Of a stretch of 64,000 bases of DNA, positions 34,235 to 42,468 are shown one piece after another. A program made the position numbers and the translations under genes. The stretch's first letter is position 1. Each line of letters begins with the position of its first letter. The notes beneath the pieces are model-generated. The model was not told the DNA's origin. It saw nothing but the letters and a program-made list of their open reading frames with translations, and ran no database searches. The DNA is taken from assembly GCA_015059105.1 (NCBI GenBank), contig SVBB01000005.1:1-64000 (forward strand). The letters are read 5' to 3'. The stretch is from Erysipelotrichaceae bacterium (GTDB lineage Bacteria > Bacillota_I > Bacilli_A > RFN20 > CAG-826).

Positions 34235-35119
34235 ATGAAGATCAACACAACAAATATTTTTGGTATAAAAAATAATGTTCTAAAAGAAGTGGTTAACTGT
34301 TTGATATCCACTCTTTTAACAATGGGCTTAGTTTTGCTTGTTAGATACGCAAACATCCCTAACCCGAATTTAATATTATTTACCGTGATTGTGGTAATCA
34401 CCGTCATGTTTGGTTTTATCGCTGGTATTATTCCCACTATTTCAATGATTATATATTCATTAAGGTTCTTCTCTACCAATAATGATTTTGTGACTTTCAC
34501 AAGTCAAAACGCTACTAAGGTAGTTGTCTCAGTTATTACTGGTGTCCTTTGTTATGCCTTCACTGGTTTTATCAATTTGCTATATGAAAGAAGTGTGAGC
34601 AAATTAACAAAAGATAAAGAGAAACTCGAAAATATCTCACGAACTGATTCTTTAACAAAAGCAAAGAATCGTTATTCATTACGTAACGATTTCCCCGGGT
34701 TTGTTAATCAAGAAATCCATCTTTTAGTGTTCGATGTTGATGATTTTAAAAAAATCAATGATGAATATGGTCACCCTTTTGGAGACAGTGTTCTCAAAGA
34801 TGTGAGCAGATTAACAAAAGAAATATTCTCTGATAACAATGTCTATCGTTTTGGAGGCGATGAATTTGTCGTCATCAAAAAAGAATTATCGCTTAATGAA
34901 TTTAAACAGCTTATTGAGAAGTTGCAACAAGAAGTAAATAAGATAACATATGAAAACAAAGATATTACCATACGATTATCTATCGGCTATACATATGGAA
35001 TCGCTTCTAGCGAACTTGAATTAAGAAATATGATCAAATATGCAGATGCTTTGATGTATAAGGTGAAAGCGTCATCTAAAAACAATTATTACGGTCATAA
35101 ATTTGGTCTTGGAATCTAA
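34235..35119 (+). CDS. Membrane diguanylate cyclase
   Basis: 294 residues. Three or four transmembrane helices (about 15-110, including NLILFTVIVVITVMFGFIAG), then GGDEF (about 130-290) with VFDVDDFKKINDEYGHPFGD and YRFGGDEFVVI intact. No RxxD site before the loop. It lies outside the fibre operon, after the hipBA-like pair, with its own AAGGA ribosome site, so it may feed c-di-GMP to the riboswitches under different control. Confidence 0.88.
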   Translation: MKINTTNIFGIKNNVLKEVVNCLISTLLTMGLVLLVRYANIPNPNLILFTVIVVITVMFGFIAGIIPTISMIIYSLRFFSTNNDFVTFTSQNATKVVVSVITGVLCYAFTGFINLLYERSVSKLTKDKEKLENISRTDSLTKAKNRYSLRNDFPGFVNQEIHLLVFDVDDFKKINDEYGHPFGDSVLKDVSRLTKEIFSDNNVYRFGGDEFVVIKKELSLNEFKQLIEKLQQEVNKITYENKDITIRLSIGYTYGIASSELELRNMIKYADALMYKVKASSKNNYYGHKFGLGI

Positions 35120-35120
35120 T

Positions 35121-35255
35121 AGTTTTATCGGTCGTACTTGTGCAGGTAAAACCACCGCGATAAAACTGATGCATGGATTAATTAAGCCAAGCAATGGGAG
35201 TGCCTATTATTCAGCTACTTCGGTTTTTATCTTGCCAACTGTACCCATCCAATAG
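35121..35255 (+). pseudogene. Decayed fragment of an ABC-transporter ATPase
   Basis: In one frame FIGRTCAGKTTAIKLMHGLI is readable, an eroded copy of the FIGRNGAGKTTVMKLILGLL Walker A region of the intact ATPase 1 kb downstream. The frame is lost within about 25 residues after this and ends at TAG. It follows the GGDEF stop directly. Evidence of an old duplication and deletion. Confidence 0.7.
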
Positions 35256-35288
35256 TCACTACATCAAAGTTGCATAAGGAGGTTTCAC

Positions 35289-35363
35289 ATGGAACAAACA
35301 AACCCATTTAGTTTAAAATCAGAAATTCTCGGGGAAAAATTTAATTATTTTTATAATTATTGA
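35289..35363 (+). CDS. 24-residue ORF with a strong ribosome site
   Basis: MEQTNPFSLKSEILGEKFNY plus four residues, behind AAGGAGG at optimal spacing. It could be a small protein, or the stump of a lost gene, since the surroundings hold other debris. Its 3' half resembles the non-coding stretch at 36021-36081, which weakens the case for a gene. Confidence 0.3.
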   Translation: MEQTNPFSLKSEILGEKFNYFYNY

Positions 35364-35371
35364 TTAAAACG
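35321..35371 (+). repeat. Repeat shared with the ABC-operon upstream region
   Basis: AAAATCAGAAATTCTCGGGG and the AT-rich tail that follows resemble 36021-36081 (AAAATCAGAAATTTTCGGGA...). Together with the ATPase fragment this suggests that the whole ABC promoter region was once duplicated. Confidence 0.5.
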
Positions 35372-35499
35372 CGATAACGAGTAATGATATTGTAACTTGT
35401 ATTGCACATTGTTATATGATTTAATCATATTGTTAGCGAATAGCCGTTATGTTATGCAGAATAATAATGACGGATGCTAATTCAAGGGCCTTAGCCCTT

Positions 35500-35904
35500 T
35501 TATTTTATGCTTTTAATCCTTTTTCTATCGATTCTTTTTAGTTTTTTCATATCTCTTTTTGATATTGCCCAAGTTATATGTGCTCTGAATCGATTAGCAT
35601 TGTTAACAACAACCATTAATCTCCTTATCGATTTATGATAATAACTTCTCTCTTTATTCGTAGGATTAGGATTCCTTCTGAAACTAATATAACCACTTCT
35701 TGGCGTCCTGTTATTCCGTAATGATGGGTGAGATGTCATTTCATGCCCATAATAATAATTTCTATGTTTAGAAATTCGCATATAAGGGTGACCACTTTTA
35801 CTGTCCCTATAAAACGCTAATTTGTGGTCACCTGGAATCATCTGTTTGTTCCATGGCTTTTGGATTTTATACTTTTTCCTAATTCTTTTTTTATTTGTTT
35901 TCAC
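35500..35904 (-). CDS. Small very basic protein of unknown function
   Basis: 134 residues from a GTG with AAGGA before it. It is very rich in Arg, Lys, His and Tyr throughout, with no acidic patch, no signal peptide and no recognised domain. Patterns include KSGHPYMRISKHRNYYYGHE and RRLMVVVNNANRFRAHITWA. The composition suggests nucleic-acid binding, perhaps a mobile-element or phage gene. Isolated, antisense to its neighbours. Confidence 0.55.
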   Translation of the reverse strand: MKTNKKRIRKKYKIQKPWNKQMIPGDHKLAFYRDSKSGHPYMRISKHRNYYYGHEMTSHPSLRNNRTPRSGYISFRRNPNPTNKERSYYHKSIRRLMVVVNNANRFRAHITWAISKRDMKKLKRIDRKRIKSIK

Positions 35905-36106
35905 TTTTTTCCTTCTTTCTTTAGTTATCTACGCGCATCCTAATGTTTGGTTGCTATCAATGCAGCATAATCATGTTGTTTTGATAAGCAAAAAACAGGC
36001 TCTAATATATATAGAGTCTAAAAATCAGAAATTTTCGGGAAAAAATTTAATTTATTTTTTAAAAATGTTTATTAAAAGGCGCTTTATTTATCGAATAAGA
36101 ATAAGA

Positions 36107-36123
36107 AGATGATATAATCATCT
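36107..36123. promoter_or_regulatory. Palindromic operator over the ABC-operon -10
   Basis: AGATGA-TATAA-TCATCT is a perfect palindrome centred on the -10 hexamer TATAAT. An AGGAAG ribosome site follows. Regulator not identified. Confidence 0.5.
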
Positions 36124-36138
36124 CTAGGAAGTATTATT

Positions 36139-37041
36139 ATGGCAGAATACATCATTGAAACAACTGACCTAACAAAATCATTTAATAACAAAAAAGCATG
36201 TGATGAAGTAAACATGCATGTTAAACGCGGTGATATCTATGGTTTTATCGGTCGTAACGGGGCGGGTAAAACTACAGTGATGAAACTGATATTAGGTTTA
36301 TTAACTCCTAATAAAGGAAATATCTCTTTATTTGGTTCCAGCACTAACTTAAATGAATCTCGTAAAAAGATTGGTTCTCTAGTGGAAACTCCTGCTTTAT
36401 ATAAAAACGCGACCGCTTTAGAAAATATGAAGCGATATGCGATATTATTTAACGGTAAGGAAGAAGAGATAAAAGAGATATTAGACCTCGTTGGTCTAGC
36501 TAATACTGGAAAGAAACCCGCGGGTAGATTCTCTTTAGGTATGAAGCAAAGATTAGGTATCGCTATTGCTTTACTCGGTAACCCTGAAATATTGATATTA
36601 GATGAGCCAATCAATGGACTTGACCCCGCTGGTATAAAAGAAGTTAGAGACACTATATTAAAATTAAATAAGGAAAAAGAAGTGACTTTCCTCATCTCCT
36701 CCCACTTATTAGATGAACTTGGGAAGATCACCACTACGTACGGCATCATCAATAACGGTAAATTAGTAGAAGAAATCGATGCCGAAGAATTAAAAAGAAG
36801 ATGTGAAGACCATCTACTTATCAAAGTTAATGATGTTGATAAAGCATTACATATCTTAAAAGATAATGATTTATTAGGCAGATACACTAAAGAGAGTGAT
36901 AACGTTTTCACTTTATATGACAACTTTGATAAAGCAAGTGCCATCAACACTTTATTGGTCAAAAATGATATCGAAGTATTTGAACTCACTCCCAATGTCA
37001 CTGGTATGGAAGAATATTTCATCGAAAGGTTAGGCAAATAA
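36139..37041 (+). CDS. ABC transporter ATP-binding protein
   Basis: 300 residues, BcrA/CcmA-like drug or bacitracin-type ATPase. Walker A GRNGAGKTT, Q-loop around GSLVETPALYKNAT, signature FSLGMKQRLGIA, Walker B ILILDEPINGLDPAG, H-loop ISSHLLDEL. The roughly 85-residue C-terminal extension is typical of antibiotic-resistance ABC-2 exporters. Two bases from its permease gene. A decayed duplicate lies 1 kb upstream. Confidence 0.9.
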   Translation: MAEYIIETTDLTKSFNNKKACDEVNMHVKRGDIYGFIGRNGAGKTTVMKLILGLLTPNKGNISLFGSSTNLNESRKKIGSLVETPALYKNATALENMKRYAILFNGKEEEIKEILDLVGLANTGKKPAGRFSLGMKQRLGIAIALLGNPEILILDEPINGLDPAGIKEVRDTILKLNKEKEVTFLISSHLLDELGKITTTYGIINNGKLVEEIDAEELKRRCEDHLLIKVNDVDKALHILKDNDLLGRYTKESDNVFTLYDNFDKASAINTLLVKNDIEVFELTPNVTGMEEYFIERLGK

Positions 37042-37043
37042 TT

Positions 37044-37802
37044 ATGGTTAAACTAATCAAATTCGAACTGAGAAAAGTCTTCACCAGCAAATATATGTAT
37101 ATCATCTTTGGGATTGGTTTATTCTTAACGCTTCTAAGCGTATTAATGACCAAAGCTCTTAATTCCATCTTAGAATCCGTTGGGGAACCTACTGTTCCTT
37201 ATTCTGGCTATTTAAGCGCGAAGTCCGCTTTATCATCTGCTTTCGCTCTTACAAGCGGAATATTCATCGCGATATTCGCCTGCGAAGACTTTGCTTTGCA
37301 AACTAATAAAAATATATTAGGAAGAGGATATAACCGCTTATCTTTGTTCTATAGCAAATATTTAGTCTCACTTGTCTTATCTATCGCCTATGCATTATTA
37401 CTCATACTAATATCATTAGGAATTGGCTATGCCTTATATGGAGATGGAGGCTTATCAATCGATGATAATGTCGCGGTGATATTCTTAATGCAGCTATTAG
37501 TAGTCATCGCTTATCATGCCTTTTTCTTCTTCATTTCTTATTCTATCGCCCGTACGGGAGTTGCTTTAGCAATCAATATCATCGTCCCCATACTTTTAGA
37601 AGCAATTGTCAGTATCGTTGATGTTATTATTAATAACCCAAATTTCAAAATCGGCGATTATGTCATCGATGGGGTGTTAATGAATTTATCGGCCGCGTAC
37701 ACAAATACGGACTTATTACTTGTAAGTATGTTATTATTAATTGTGTATATTCTTTTATCTAATATATTAGGTGTACTAATCGCAAGAAAGAAACAGTTTT
37801 AA
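37044..37802 (+). CDS. ABC-2 type permease
   Basis: 252 residues with six hydrophobic segments (about 15-35, 65-85, 105-130, 145-170, 178-200, 225-248). It pairs with the ATPase as a two-component exporter. Substrate unknown; lantibiotic/bacitracin-type immunity or export is the usual guess for this class. Confidence 0.8.
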   Translation: MVKLIKFELRKVFTSKYMYIIFGIGLFLTLLSVLMTKALNSILESVGEPTVPYSGYLSAKSALSSAFALTSGIFIAIFACEDFALQTNKNILGRGYNRLSLFYSKYLVSLVLSIAYALLLILISLGIGYALYGDGGLSIDDNVAVIFLMQLLVVIAYHAFFFFISYSIARTGVALAINIIVPILLEAIVSIVDVIINNPNFKIGDYVIDGVLMNLSAAYTNTDLLLVSMLLLIVYILLSNILGVLIARKKQF

Positions 37803-37819
37803 AGGAGATATTAACTATT

Positions 37820-38767
37820 ATGGTCAATCCACGTAAAGTCGTTGTCATTGGAGATGGGAATGTTGGTAGTTCTGTCGCTTTCACTCTCGTCATTAAAAAA
37901 CAAGTCAGTGAACTCGTCATCATCGATGTCAACAAAGATAAAGCAGAAGGCGATGCCCTAGATATGGCTCATGCAATGTCAATTAACGCGCCAGTCAATA
38001 TCAAAGCTGCCGGATATAGTGAAATAGCTGATGCTCGTATCATTATCATCACCGCCGGAGCCGCTCAAAAACCAGGCGAAACAAGAATTGATTTATTAAA
38101 TAAAAATAAGATGATTTTCGATTCTATCTTTGATAACATGAGACCTTATCTCAACCAAGAAAGCATTGTTTTAGTAGTTACTAACCCTGTCGATGTTCTC
38201 ACGATGTATACATATGACAAATTATCCTTACCAGCTAACCAAGTCATCGGTTCTGGCACTGTCTTAGATACTGGAAGACTTAAATATCTCTTAAGTAGAG
38301 ATACTGGTATTGACCCAAGAAATATCCATGCCTATATCATCGGCGAACATGGCGATTCTGAACTCGCCGCTTATTCCGTCACTTCTATCGGGGGTGTTAC
38401 CATGTCAGAATATTGCAAAGAATGCGGAAGATGCGGAGGCAGACAAGAAGAAAGACTTGAACTCATCGAAGAGGAAGTCGTTAAATCCGCTTATGAAATC
38501 ATCGCTAAGAAAGGCAGCACATATTACGGTATCGCTGCCGCGACAAGTCGTATAGTCGATGCCATCTTGCATGACACAAGATCGATATTAACAGTCTCTA
38601 GCTATATCTCTAATGGATTAGGCGGACAAATCGATGGAGTCTATCTCTCTGTTCCAACGATCGTTTCTCATTTAGGCGCAGAAAAAACTATCTGGCCAAA
38701 TTATTCTGAAGAAGAGAAACAATCCTTAATCGAAAGTGCAAACAAATTAAAATCATTAATTGGATAA
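37820..38767 (+). CDS. ldh: L-lactate dehydrogenase
   Basis: 315 residues, full length. NAD-binding VVVIGDGNVGSSVAFTL, acidic Asp after beta-2 (VIIDVNKDKAEGDALDM), TNPVDVLT, catalytic IIGEHGDSE (His) and STYYGIAAA. It reduces pyruvate to lactate, regenerating NAD+ in fermentation. A four-cysteine loop (EYCKECGRCGG) precedes the late helix, as in several clostridial enzymes. AAGGAG ribosome site 17 bases after the permease, so possibly read with the ABC genes. Confidence 0.92.
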   Translation: MVNPRKVVVIGDGNVGSSVAFTLVIKKQVSELVIIDVNKDKAEGDALDMAHAMSINAPVNIKAAGYSEIADARIIIITAGAAQKPGETRIDLLNKNKMIFDSIFDNMRPYLNQESIVLVVTNPVDVLTMYTYDKLSLPANQVIGSGTVLDTGRLKYLLSRDTGIDPRNIHAYIIGEHGDSELAAYSVTSIGGVTMSEYCKECGRCGGRQEERLELIEEEVVKSAYEIIAKKGSTYYGIAAATSRIVDAILHDTRSILTVSSYISNGLGGQIDGVYLSVPTIVSHLGAEKTIWPNYSEEEKQSLIESANKLKSLIG

Positions 38768-38792
38768 TTCTTCAATATTTATAATTTATTAT

Positions 38793-38820
38793 AAAAGGGC
38801 AATTCGAATTGCCCTTTATT
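38793..38820. terminator. Bidirectional terminator between ldh and the RelB-like gene
   Basis: AAAAGGGCAATT-CG-AATTGCCCTTTATTTT: a palindromic stem with A residues on one side and T residues on the other, serving both converging genes. Confidence 0.85.
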
Positions 38821-39082
38821 TTGCATCCATAATGTCTTTGAAGGTTTTATACCTTTTATATTTATCCTTGTTATTTTTCATCTCATGTATTTCGTCAATA
38901 GCATCTTTTGTATCTTTGTTAGGGATGTTGACTTCAAAAGGTAAACCGTTATGAAGAATAACTTGTTTGTAAAAAATATTTATAGCAGTAGAAACTGATA
39001 TGCCAAGTTCTTCTAATACTTTTTCGGCCTGTTTTTTGATTTCAGGATCAATTCTTACACATAAACTCGCAGTTTTTCGCAT
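38816..39082 (-). CDS. RelB/DinJ-family antitoxin without adjacent toxin
   Basis: 88 residues. Ribbon-helix-helix start SLCVRIDPEIKKQAEKVLEE, then LGISVSTAINIFYKQVILHN, the standard DinJ pattern, with a toxin-wrapping C-terminal half. No RelE/YafQ gene follows; downstream is ldh on the other strand. Good GAGGTG ribosome site and a palindrome upstream. Orphan antitoxin, or a solitary regulator. Confidence 0.85.
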   Translation of the reverse strand: MRKTASLCVRIDPEIKKQAEKVLEELGISVSTAINIFYKQVILHNGLPFEVNIPNKDTKDAIDEIHEMKNNKDKYKRYKTFKDIMDAK

Positions 39083-39110
39083 AATATCACCTCATAATAA
39101 TTACATTAAA

Positions 39111-39124
39111 TAATGTTTACATTA
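39111..39124. promoter_or_regulatory. RelB operator candidate
   Basis: TAATGT-TT-ACATTA, a perfect 6-bp inverted repeat about 30 bases before the RelB-like ATG, as expected for ribbon-helix-helix autoregulation. Confidence 0.5.
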
Positions 39125-39138
39125 CTTTTAAAACAATA

Positions 39139-39543
39139 TTAGAAATTAATAATACAATCTTCTGCAAAACAGCCCATCAATGAATCATGAGTCAATAATC
39201 TCATTCCATTAGTTTTTGCCTGAGTAACAAGCATTTTATCAAATGGATCTCGGTTAACTTTCATCCCTTCCTTGTAAGCAATTTCGTTATACATAACAGC
39301 GTGGTCGATATTCATCGAAAGAAAATAATATCCCGCGATAGTCGCGTAATTAACGATATCTTTTGCTGAATATGGCATCTCATGTGGCAATTTTTGATTT
39401 TTAATCGCGATTTCCCATATTGATGTAGCGCTAACATAGACATCGTTATGAGGATCAACTATTAATTCTATAATGTCATAAGGTAGTTTTGGATTATTTT
39501 GCAAGGCCCAGATCAAAACATGAGTATCTAATAGTATTTTCAT
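39139..39543 (-). CDS. PIN-domain toxin (VapC-like)
   Basis: 134 residues. Acidic PIN residues in ILLDTHVLIWAL, SATSIWEIAIK, NRDPFDKMLVTQA and LLTHD. This is the VapC-type RNase subgroup with LDTHVLIW usually paired with Phd antitoxins, cutting tRNA or rRNA. Three bases from the antitoxin gene. Confidence 0.88.
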   Translation of the reverse strand: MKILLDTHVLIWALQNNPKLPYDIIELIVDPHNDVYVSATSIWEIAIKNQKLPHEMPYSAKDIVNYATIAGYYFLSMNIDHAVMYNEIAYKEGMKVNRDPFDKMLVTQAKTNGMRLLTHDSLMGCFAEDCIINF

Positions 39544-39545
39544 AA

Positions 39546-39788
39546 TTAGTTATCCTTTCCATAAAATAGTTCCTCAACGTCAACCGAATTGAACAAGTCT
39601 AAATCTAAATCAGGCAATTTACCTTCAGCAATACCAATTCTCCTTGATTTTTTCTTAGGTTGGATACGTGACATTTGCACTACCGGTGTACCATTTTTGC
39701 AGATAATGACTTCATCCTCTTTTTCGTCAATAAGAGCTTGAATTAGTCTTGATAAGTTTGCCTTCGCTTCATAAATATTAACTTCCAT
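39546..39788 (-). CDS. Phd/YefM-family antitoxin
   Basis: 80 residues. NIYEAKANLSRLIQAL and VIICKNGTPVVQMSRI are the Phd/YefM DNA-binding core; the C-terminal acidic helix (VDVEELFYGK) should occupy the PIN active site. First gene of the toxin-antitoxin pair, with adjacent palindromes in its promoter. Confidence 0.87.
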   Translation of the reverse strand: MEVNIYEAKANLSRLIQALIDEKEDEVIICKNGTPVVQMSRIQPKKKSRRIGIAEGKLPDLDLDLFNSVDVEELFYGKDN

Positions 39789-39798
39789 AAATACTCCT

Positions 39799-39828
39799 GA
39801 CTAGTCTGGTCTGACCACTATTATTATA
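39799..39828 (-). promoter_or_regulatory. Promoter and double-palindrome operator of the Phd/PIN pair
   Basis: GACTAGTC (39799-39806) and TGGTC-T-GACCA (39807-39817) are adjacent palindromes just downstream of TATAAT (39823-39828 on the minus strand). This fits autorepression by the antitoxin-toxin complex. Confidence 0.6.
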
Positions 39829-39856
39829 ACTAATAAAAACTGAGATGTAAATAAAA

Positions 39857-39875
39857 CCCCGCATATATGCGAGGT
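39857..39875 (-). terminator. Terminator of nagB
   Basis: On the minus strand CCTCGCATATATGCGGGG followed by TTTTATTT, 25 bases after the nagB stop codon. Confidence 0.75.
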
Positions 39876-39900
39876 TATGGTATTATTTTGTTTTTACTGA

Positions 39901-40653
39901 TTAATCAGCAATGATTGTGATGTTAACTTCTTTTTCAAGTAAGGAAGCAGCATCTTGATCGACGTAAGCAACACAGTTGATGTGGTTACGTAAGACTGCA
40001 GCTGGATGAGATGGGTCTTTGCTTCCAGTGACCATATCTCTGACCGCTTGTGCTTTATTAGTACCTGTCGCGAGTAAGACGATCTTCTTCGCGTTCATGA
40101 TGCTATTTAAGCCCATAGTAACCGCTTTCTTTGGGACTTGGTCTTCGGATTCAAAGAATCTGGCGTTATCTTTAATTGTGGATTCTGCAATATCAGTAAC
40201 GTGTGTTAATGAATTGAGATCAGTGCCTGGTTCATTAAAGGCGATGTGACAGTCGCTGCCTAAACCTAAGATTTGGAGGTCGATACCACCATGGCTAGCA
40301 ATCTTCATATCATATTCTTGGGCACTGTGGTAGATATTGCCTTTACCACGTGGAACATAAGTATTGTTCTTATCGATATCAACTTGGTCAAATAAGTTGG
40401 TATTCATGAAATAACGATAGGATTGATCATCATCGCCATCTAATCCAACATATTCATCGAGGTTGAATGTGGTGACATCTTTGAAGGAGATCTCTCCTTT
40501 TTTATAAGCTTCGACTAAGAGCTTGTAAACGCCTAATGGTGAACTACCAGTGGCTAAGCCTAGTACAGCATTTGGTTTTCTTTTAATAAGGTTAATGAAC
40601 TCGTCTGCGATAGCGCGGTCGATATCTTCTTTTCTTAAAATCTTAACTTTCAT
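39901..40653 (-). CDS. nagB: Glucosamine-6-phosphate deaminase
   Basis: 250 residues, family length. LATGSSPLGVYKLL phosphate loop, FNLDEYVGL with the catalytic Asp, LGLGSDCHIAFNEPGT with the catalytic His, and LLATGTNKA. It converts glucosamine-6-phosphate to fructose-6-phosphate and ammonia, linking amino-sugar breakdown to glycolysis. Divergent from the glmM fusion, which uses the same pool in the anabolic direction. Confidence 0.93.
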   Translation of the reverse strand: MKVKILRKEDIDRAIADEFINLIKRKPNAVLGLATGSSPLGVYKLLVEAYKKGEISFKDVTTFNLDEYVGLDGDDDQSYRYFMNTNLFDQVDIDKNNTYVPRGKGNIYHSAQEYDMKIASHGGIDLQILGLGSDCHIAFNEPGTDLNSLTHVTDIAESTIKDNARFFESEDQVPKKAVTMGLNSIMNAKKIVLLATGTNKAQAVRDMVTGSKDPSHPAAVLRNHINCVAYVDQDAASLLEKEVNITIIAD

Positions 40654-40833
40654 TTTGTAATTTCCTCACTACTGCGAATTATTCTAGCAAACAATATTTG
40701 TCAGTCAAGATTTTTTTTGCAATTCGTGGTTGCCTATCAAAAATTGTGGAAAACTCGTAAAAAATTGTTGACAAGGTGGCCATATAGGAGAAAAATATTT
40801 GAGAATGCAATTACCGGTTGCGGAGGAAAGAAT

Positions 40834-42468
40834 ATGACAACAGGTGAAAAAATCGTCCACTTACGAATCAGTAATGGAGTCTCACAAGAACAACTCGCGA
40901 AATATCTCAAAGTCTCTAGACAGTCCGTCTCTAAATGGGAAAGCGACAAATCACAACCAGAGATTGAAAAGATCGTCAAACTCGCTGAATTATTTAAAAT
41001 CACAATTGATGAATTATTAAATGATAATATCGTTATCCATCGCGGTAAAACGCTTGATAACGCTGAAGAAAAGATTGAAAACCACTACTTCGGCACTGAT
41101 GGATTTAGAGGAGAGGTCAACAAAGTCTTAACATGCGACCACGCATATAAGATTGGCCGTTTCTTCGGCTGGTTCTTCTCTAACCCAAAATACACTTTAC
41201 AAAAGAAGAGCTATCGTCCAAAAGTCGTCATCGGTAAAGATACGAGAAGAAGTTCCTATATGCTCGAATACGCAGTGGCCGCTGGTTTAGCAGCTTCAGG
41301 CGCGGATGTATATTTATTACACGTCACCACTACACCTAGCGTTTCCTATATCGTTAGACAAGATTATTTCGACTGTGGAGTGATGATCACTGCTTCTCAT
41401 AACCCATTTTATGATAACGGTATTAAAATCATTAACTCCGCTGGTGAAAAGCTCGATGATAACATCGCTTCCTTATGCGAAGCCTATATCGATGGCAACT
41501 TAGCCAAACTCGGCATTAAAGGTGATGACTTACCATTCGCTGAACAAGAAAAGATTGGCACAATCGTCGACTACTTCTCTGGTAGAAATAGATATATCGC
41601 CTACCTCATCTCTTTAGCGAGACACTCTATGAGCAACCTCAAGATTGGTTTAGATACTGCTAACGGTGCGTCTTGGATGATTGCTAAAAGCGTCTTTGAT
41701 GCTTTAGGCGCTCAAACTCATATCATCAACAATCAACCAAATGGTTTAAACATCAATAAAGATGCGGGTAGCACTCATATTGAAAAATTCTGTCAATTTG
41801 TCAAAGACAATAAATTAGATGTCGGCTTTGCTTTCGACGGTGATGCGGACCGCTGCTTAGCAGTCGATGAAAAAGGTGAAGTTGTCGATGGTGATAAAAT
41901 CATCTACTTACTCGCCTGCAAACTCTTAAAAGAAGAAGCCCTTTCCAATAACACAGTGGTCACCACTATCATGTCTAACACTGGCTTAACTAAAGCTCTT
42001 AAAGCCATTGGGGTGAACAATGTCCAAACTCAAGTCGGTGATAGATTCGTCTTTGAAAGAATGCAAAAAGATGGTTTCGTCTTAGGCGGGGAACAATCTG
42101 GTCATATCATCATCAAGAGATACGCCACTACTGGTGACGGCGTTTTAACTGCGATTATGGTCGCGGAAGAGATGTTAACGAGAAAAGAAAGCTTATCTAA
42201 ACTCGTCGCTCCTGTGAAATTATTACCACAAGAGATGAAATCCGTGAGAGTGACATCTAAAGATGATGCAATCAATGATGAACAAGTTCAAGAAGCCTTC
42301 AAGAAGATCAATGAAGAAATCGGTGAAGATGGCCGCATCTCACTTAGAAAATCTGGCACTGAACCAGTGATTCGTATTATGGTGGAATATCCAAATGTCG
42401 AAGGCTGCAAGAAATATATTGATAGAATGTATAACGTCATCAAGAAAAGAGGATATGTCTGTGAATAA
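40834..42468 (+). CDS. Phosphoglucosamine/phosphohexomutase fused to an N-terminal XRE helix-turn-helix
   Basis: 544 residues from the ATG behind GGAGGAAAG; an upstream in-frame ATG would add 39 unlikely residues. Residues 1-65 are an XRE domain (LRISNGVSQEQLAKYLKVSR, then QSVSKWESDKSQPEIEKI). From about 87 on the GlmM family begins (YFGTDGFRGEV), with the phosphoserine loop ITASHNPFYDNG, metal loop FDGDADRCLA, sugar loop GGEQSGHI and phosphate loop RKSGTEPVIRIM all intact. It probably makes glucosamine-1-phosphate for UDP-GlcNAc. A DNA-binding domain on this enzyme is unusual, perhaps allowing self-regulation by substrate. Confidence 0.85.
   Translation: MTTGEKIVHLRISNGVSQEQLAKYLKVSRQSVSKWESDKSQPEIEKIVKLAELFKITIDELLNDNIVIHRGKTLDNAEEKIENHYFGTDGFRGEVNKVLTCDHAYKIGRFFGWFFSNPKYTLQKKSYRPKVVIGKDTRRSSYMLEYAVAAGLAASGADVYLLHVTTTPSVSYIVRQDYFDCGVMITASHNPFYDNGIKIINSAGEKLDDNIASLCEAYIDGNLAKLGIKGDDLPFAEQEKIGTIVDYFSGRNRYIAYLISLARHSMSNLKIGLDTANGASWMIAKSVFDALGAQTHIINNQPNGLNINKDAGSTHIEKFCQFVKDNKLDVGFAFDGDADRCLAVDEKGEVVDGDKIIYLLACKLLKEEALSNNTVVTTIMSNTGLTKALKAIGVNNVQTQVGDRFVFERMQKDGFVLGGEQSGHIIIKRYATTGDGVLTAIMVAEEMLTRKESLSKLVAPVKLLPQEMKSVRVTSKDDAINDEQVQEAFKKINEEIGEDGRISLRKSGTEPVIRIMVEYPNVEGCKKYIDRMYNVIKKRGYVCE

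Noticed and set aside
38400-38450. Four-cysteine loop of lactate dehydrogenase as a novel metal site
   Set aside because: As far as I recall, similar Cys-rich loops occur in other anaerobe lactate dehydrogenases, and the catalytic residues are unchanged.
40717-40833. 39 extra N-terminal residues on the HTH-GlmM fusion
   Set aside because: The stretch is not protein-like for this family, and GGAGGAAAG directly precedes the internal ATG.
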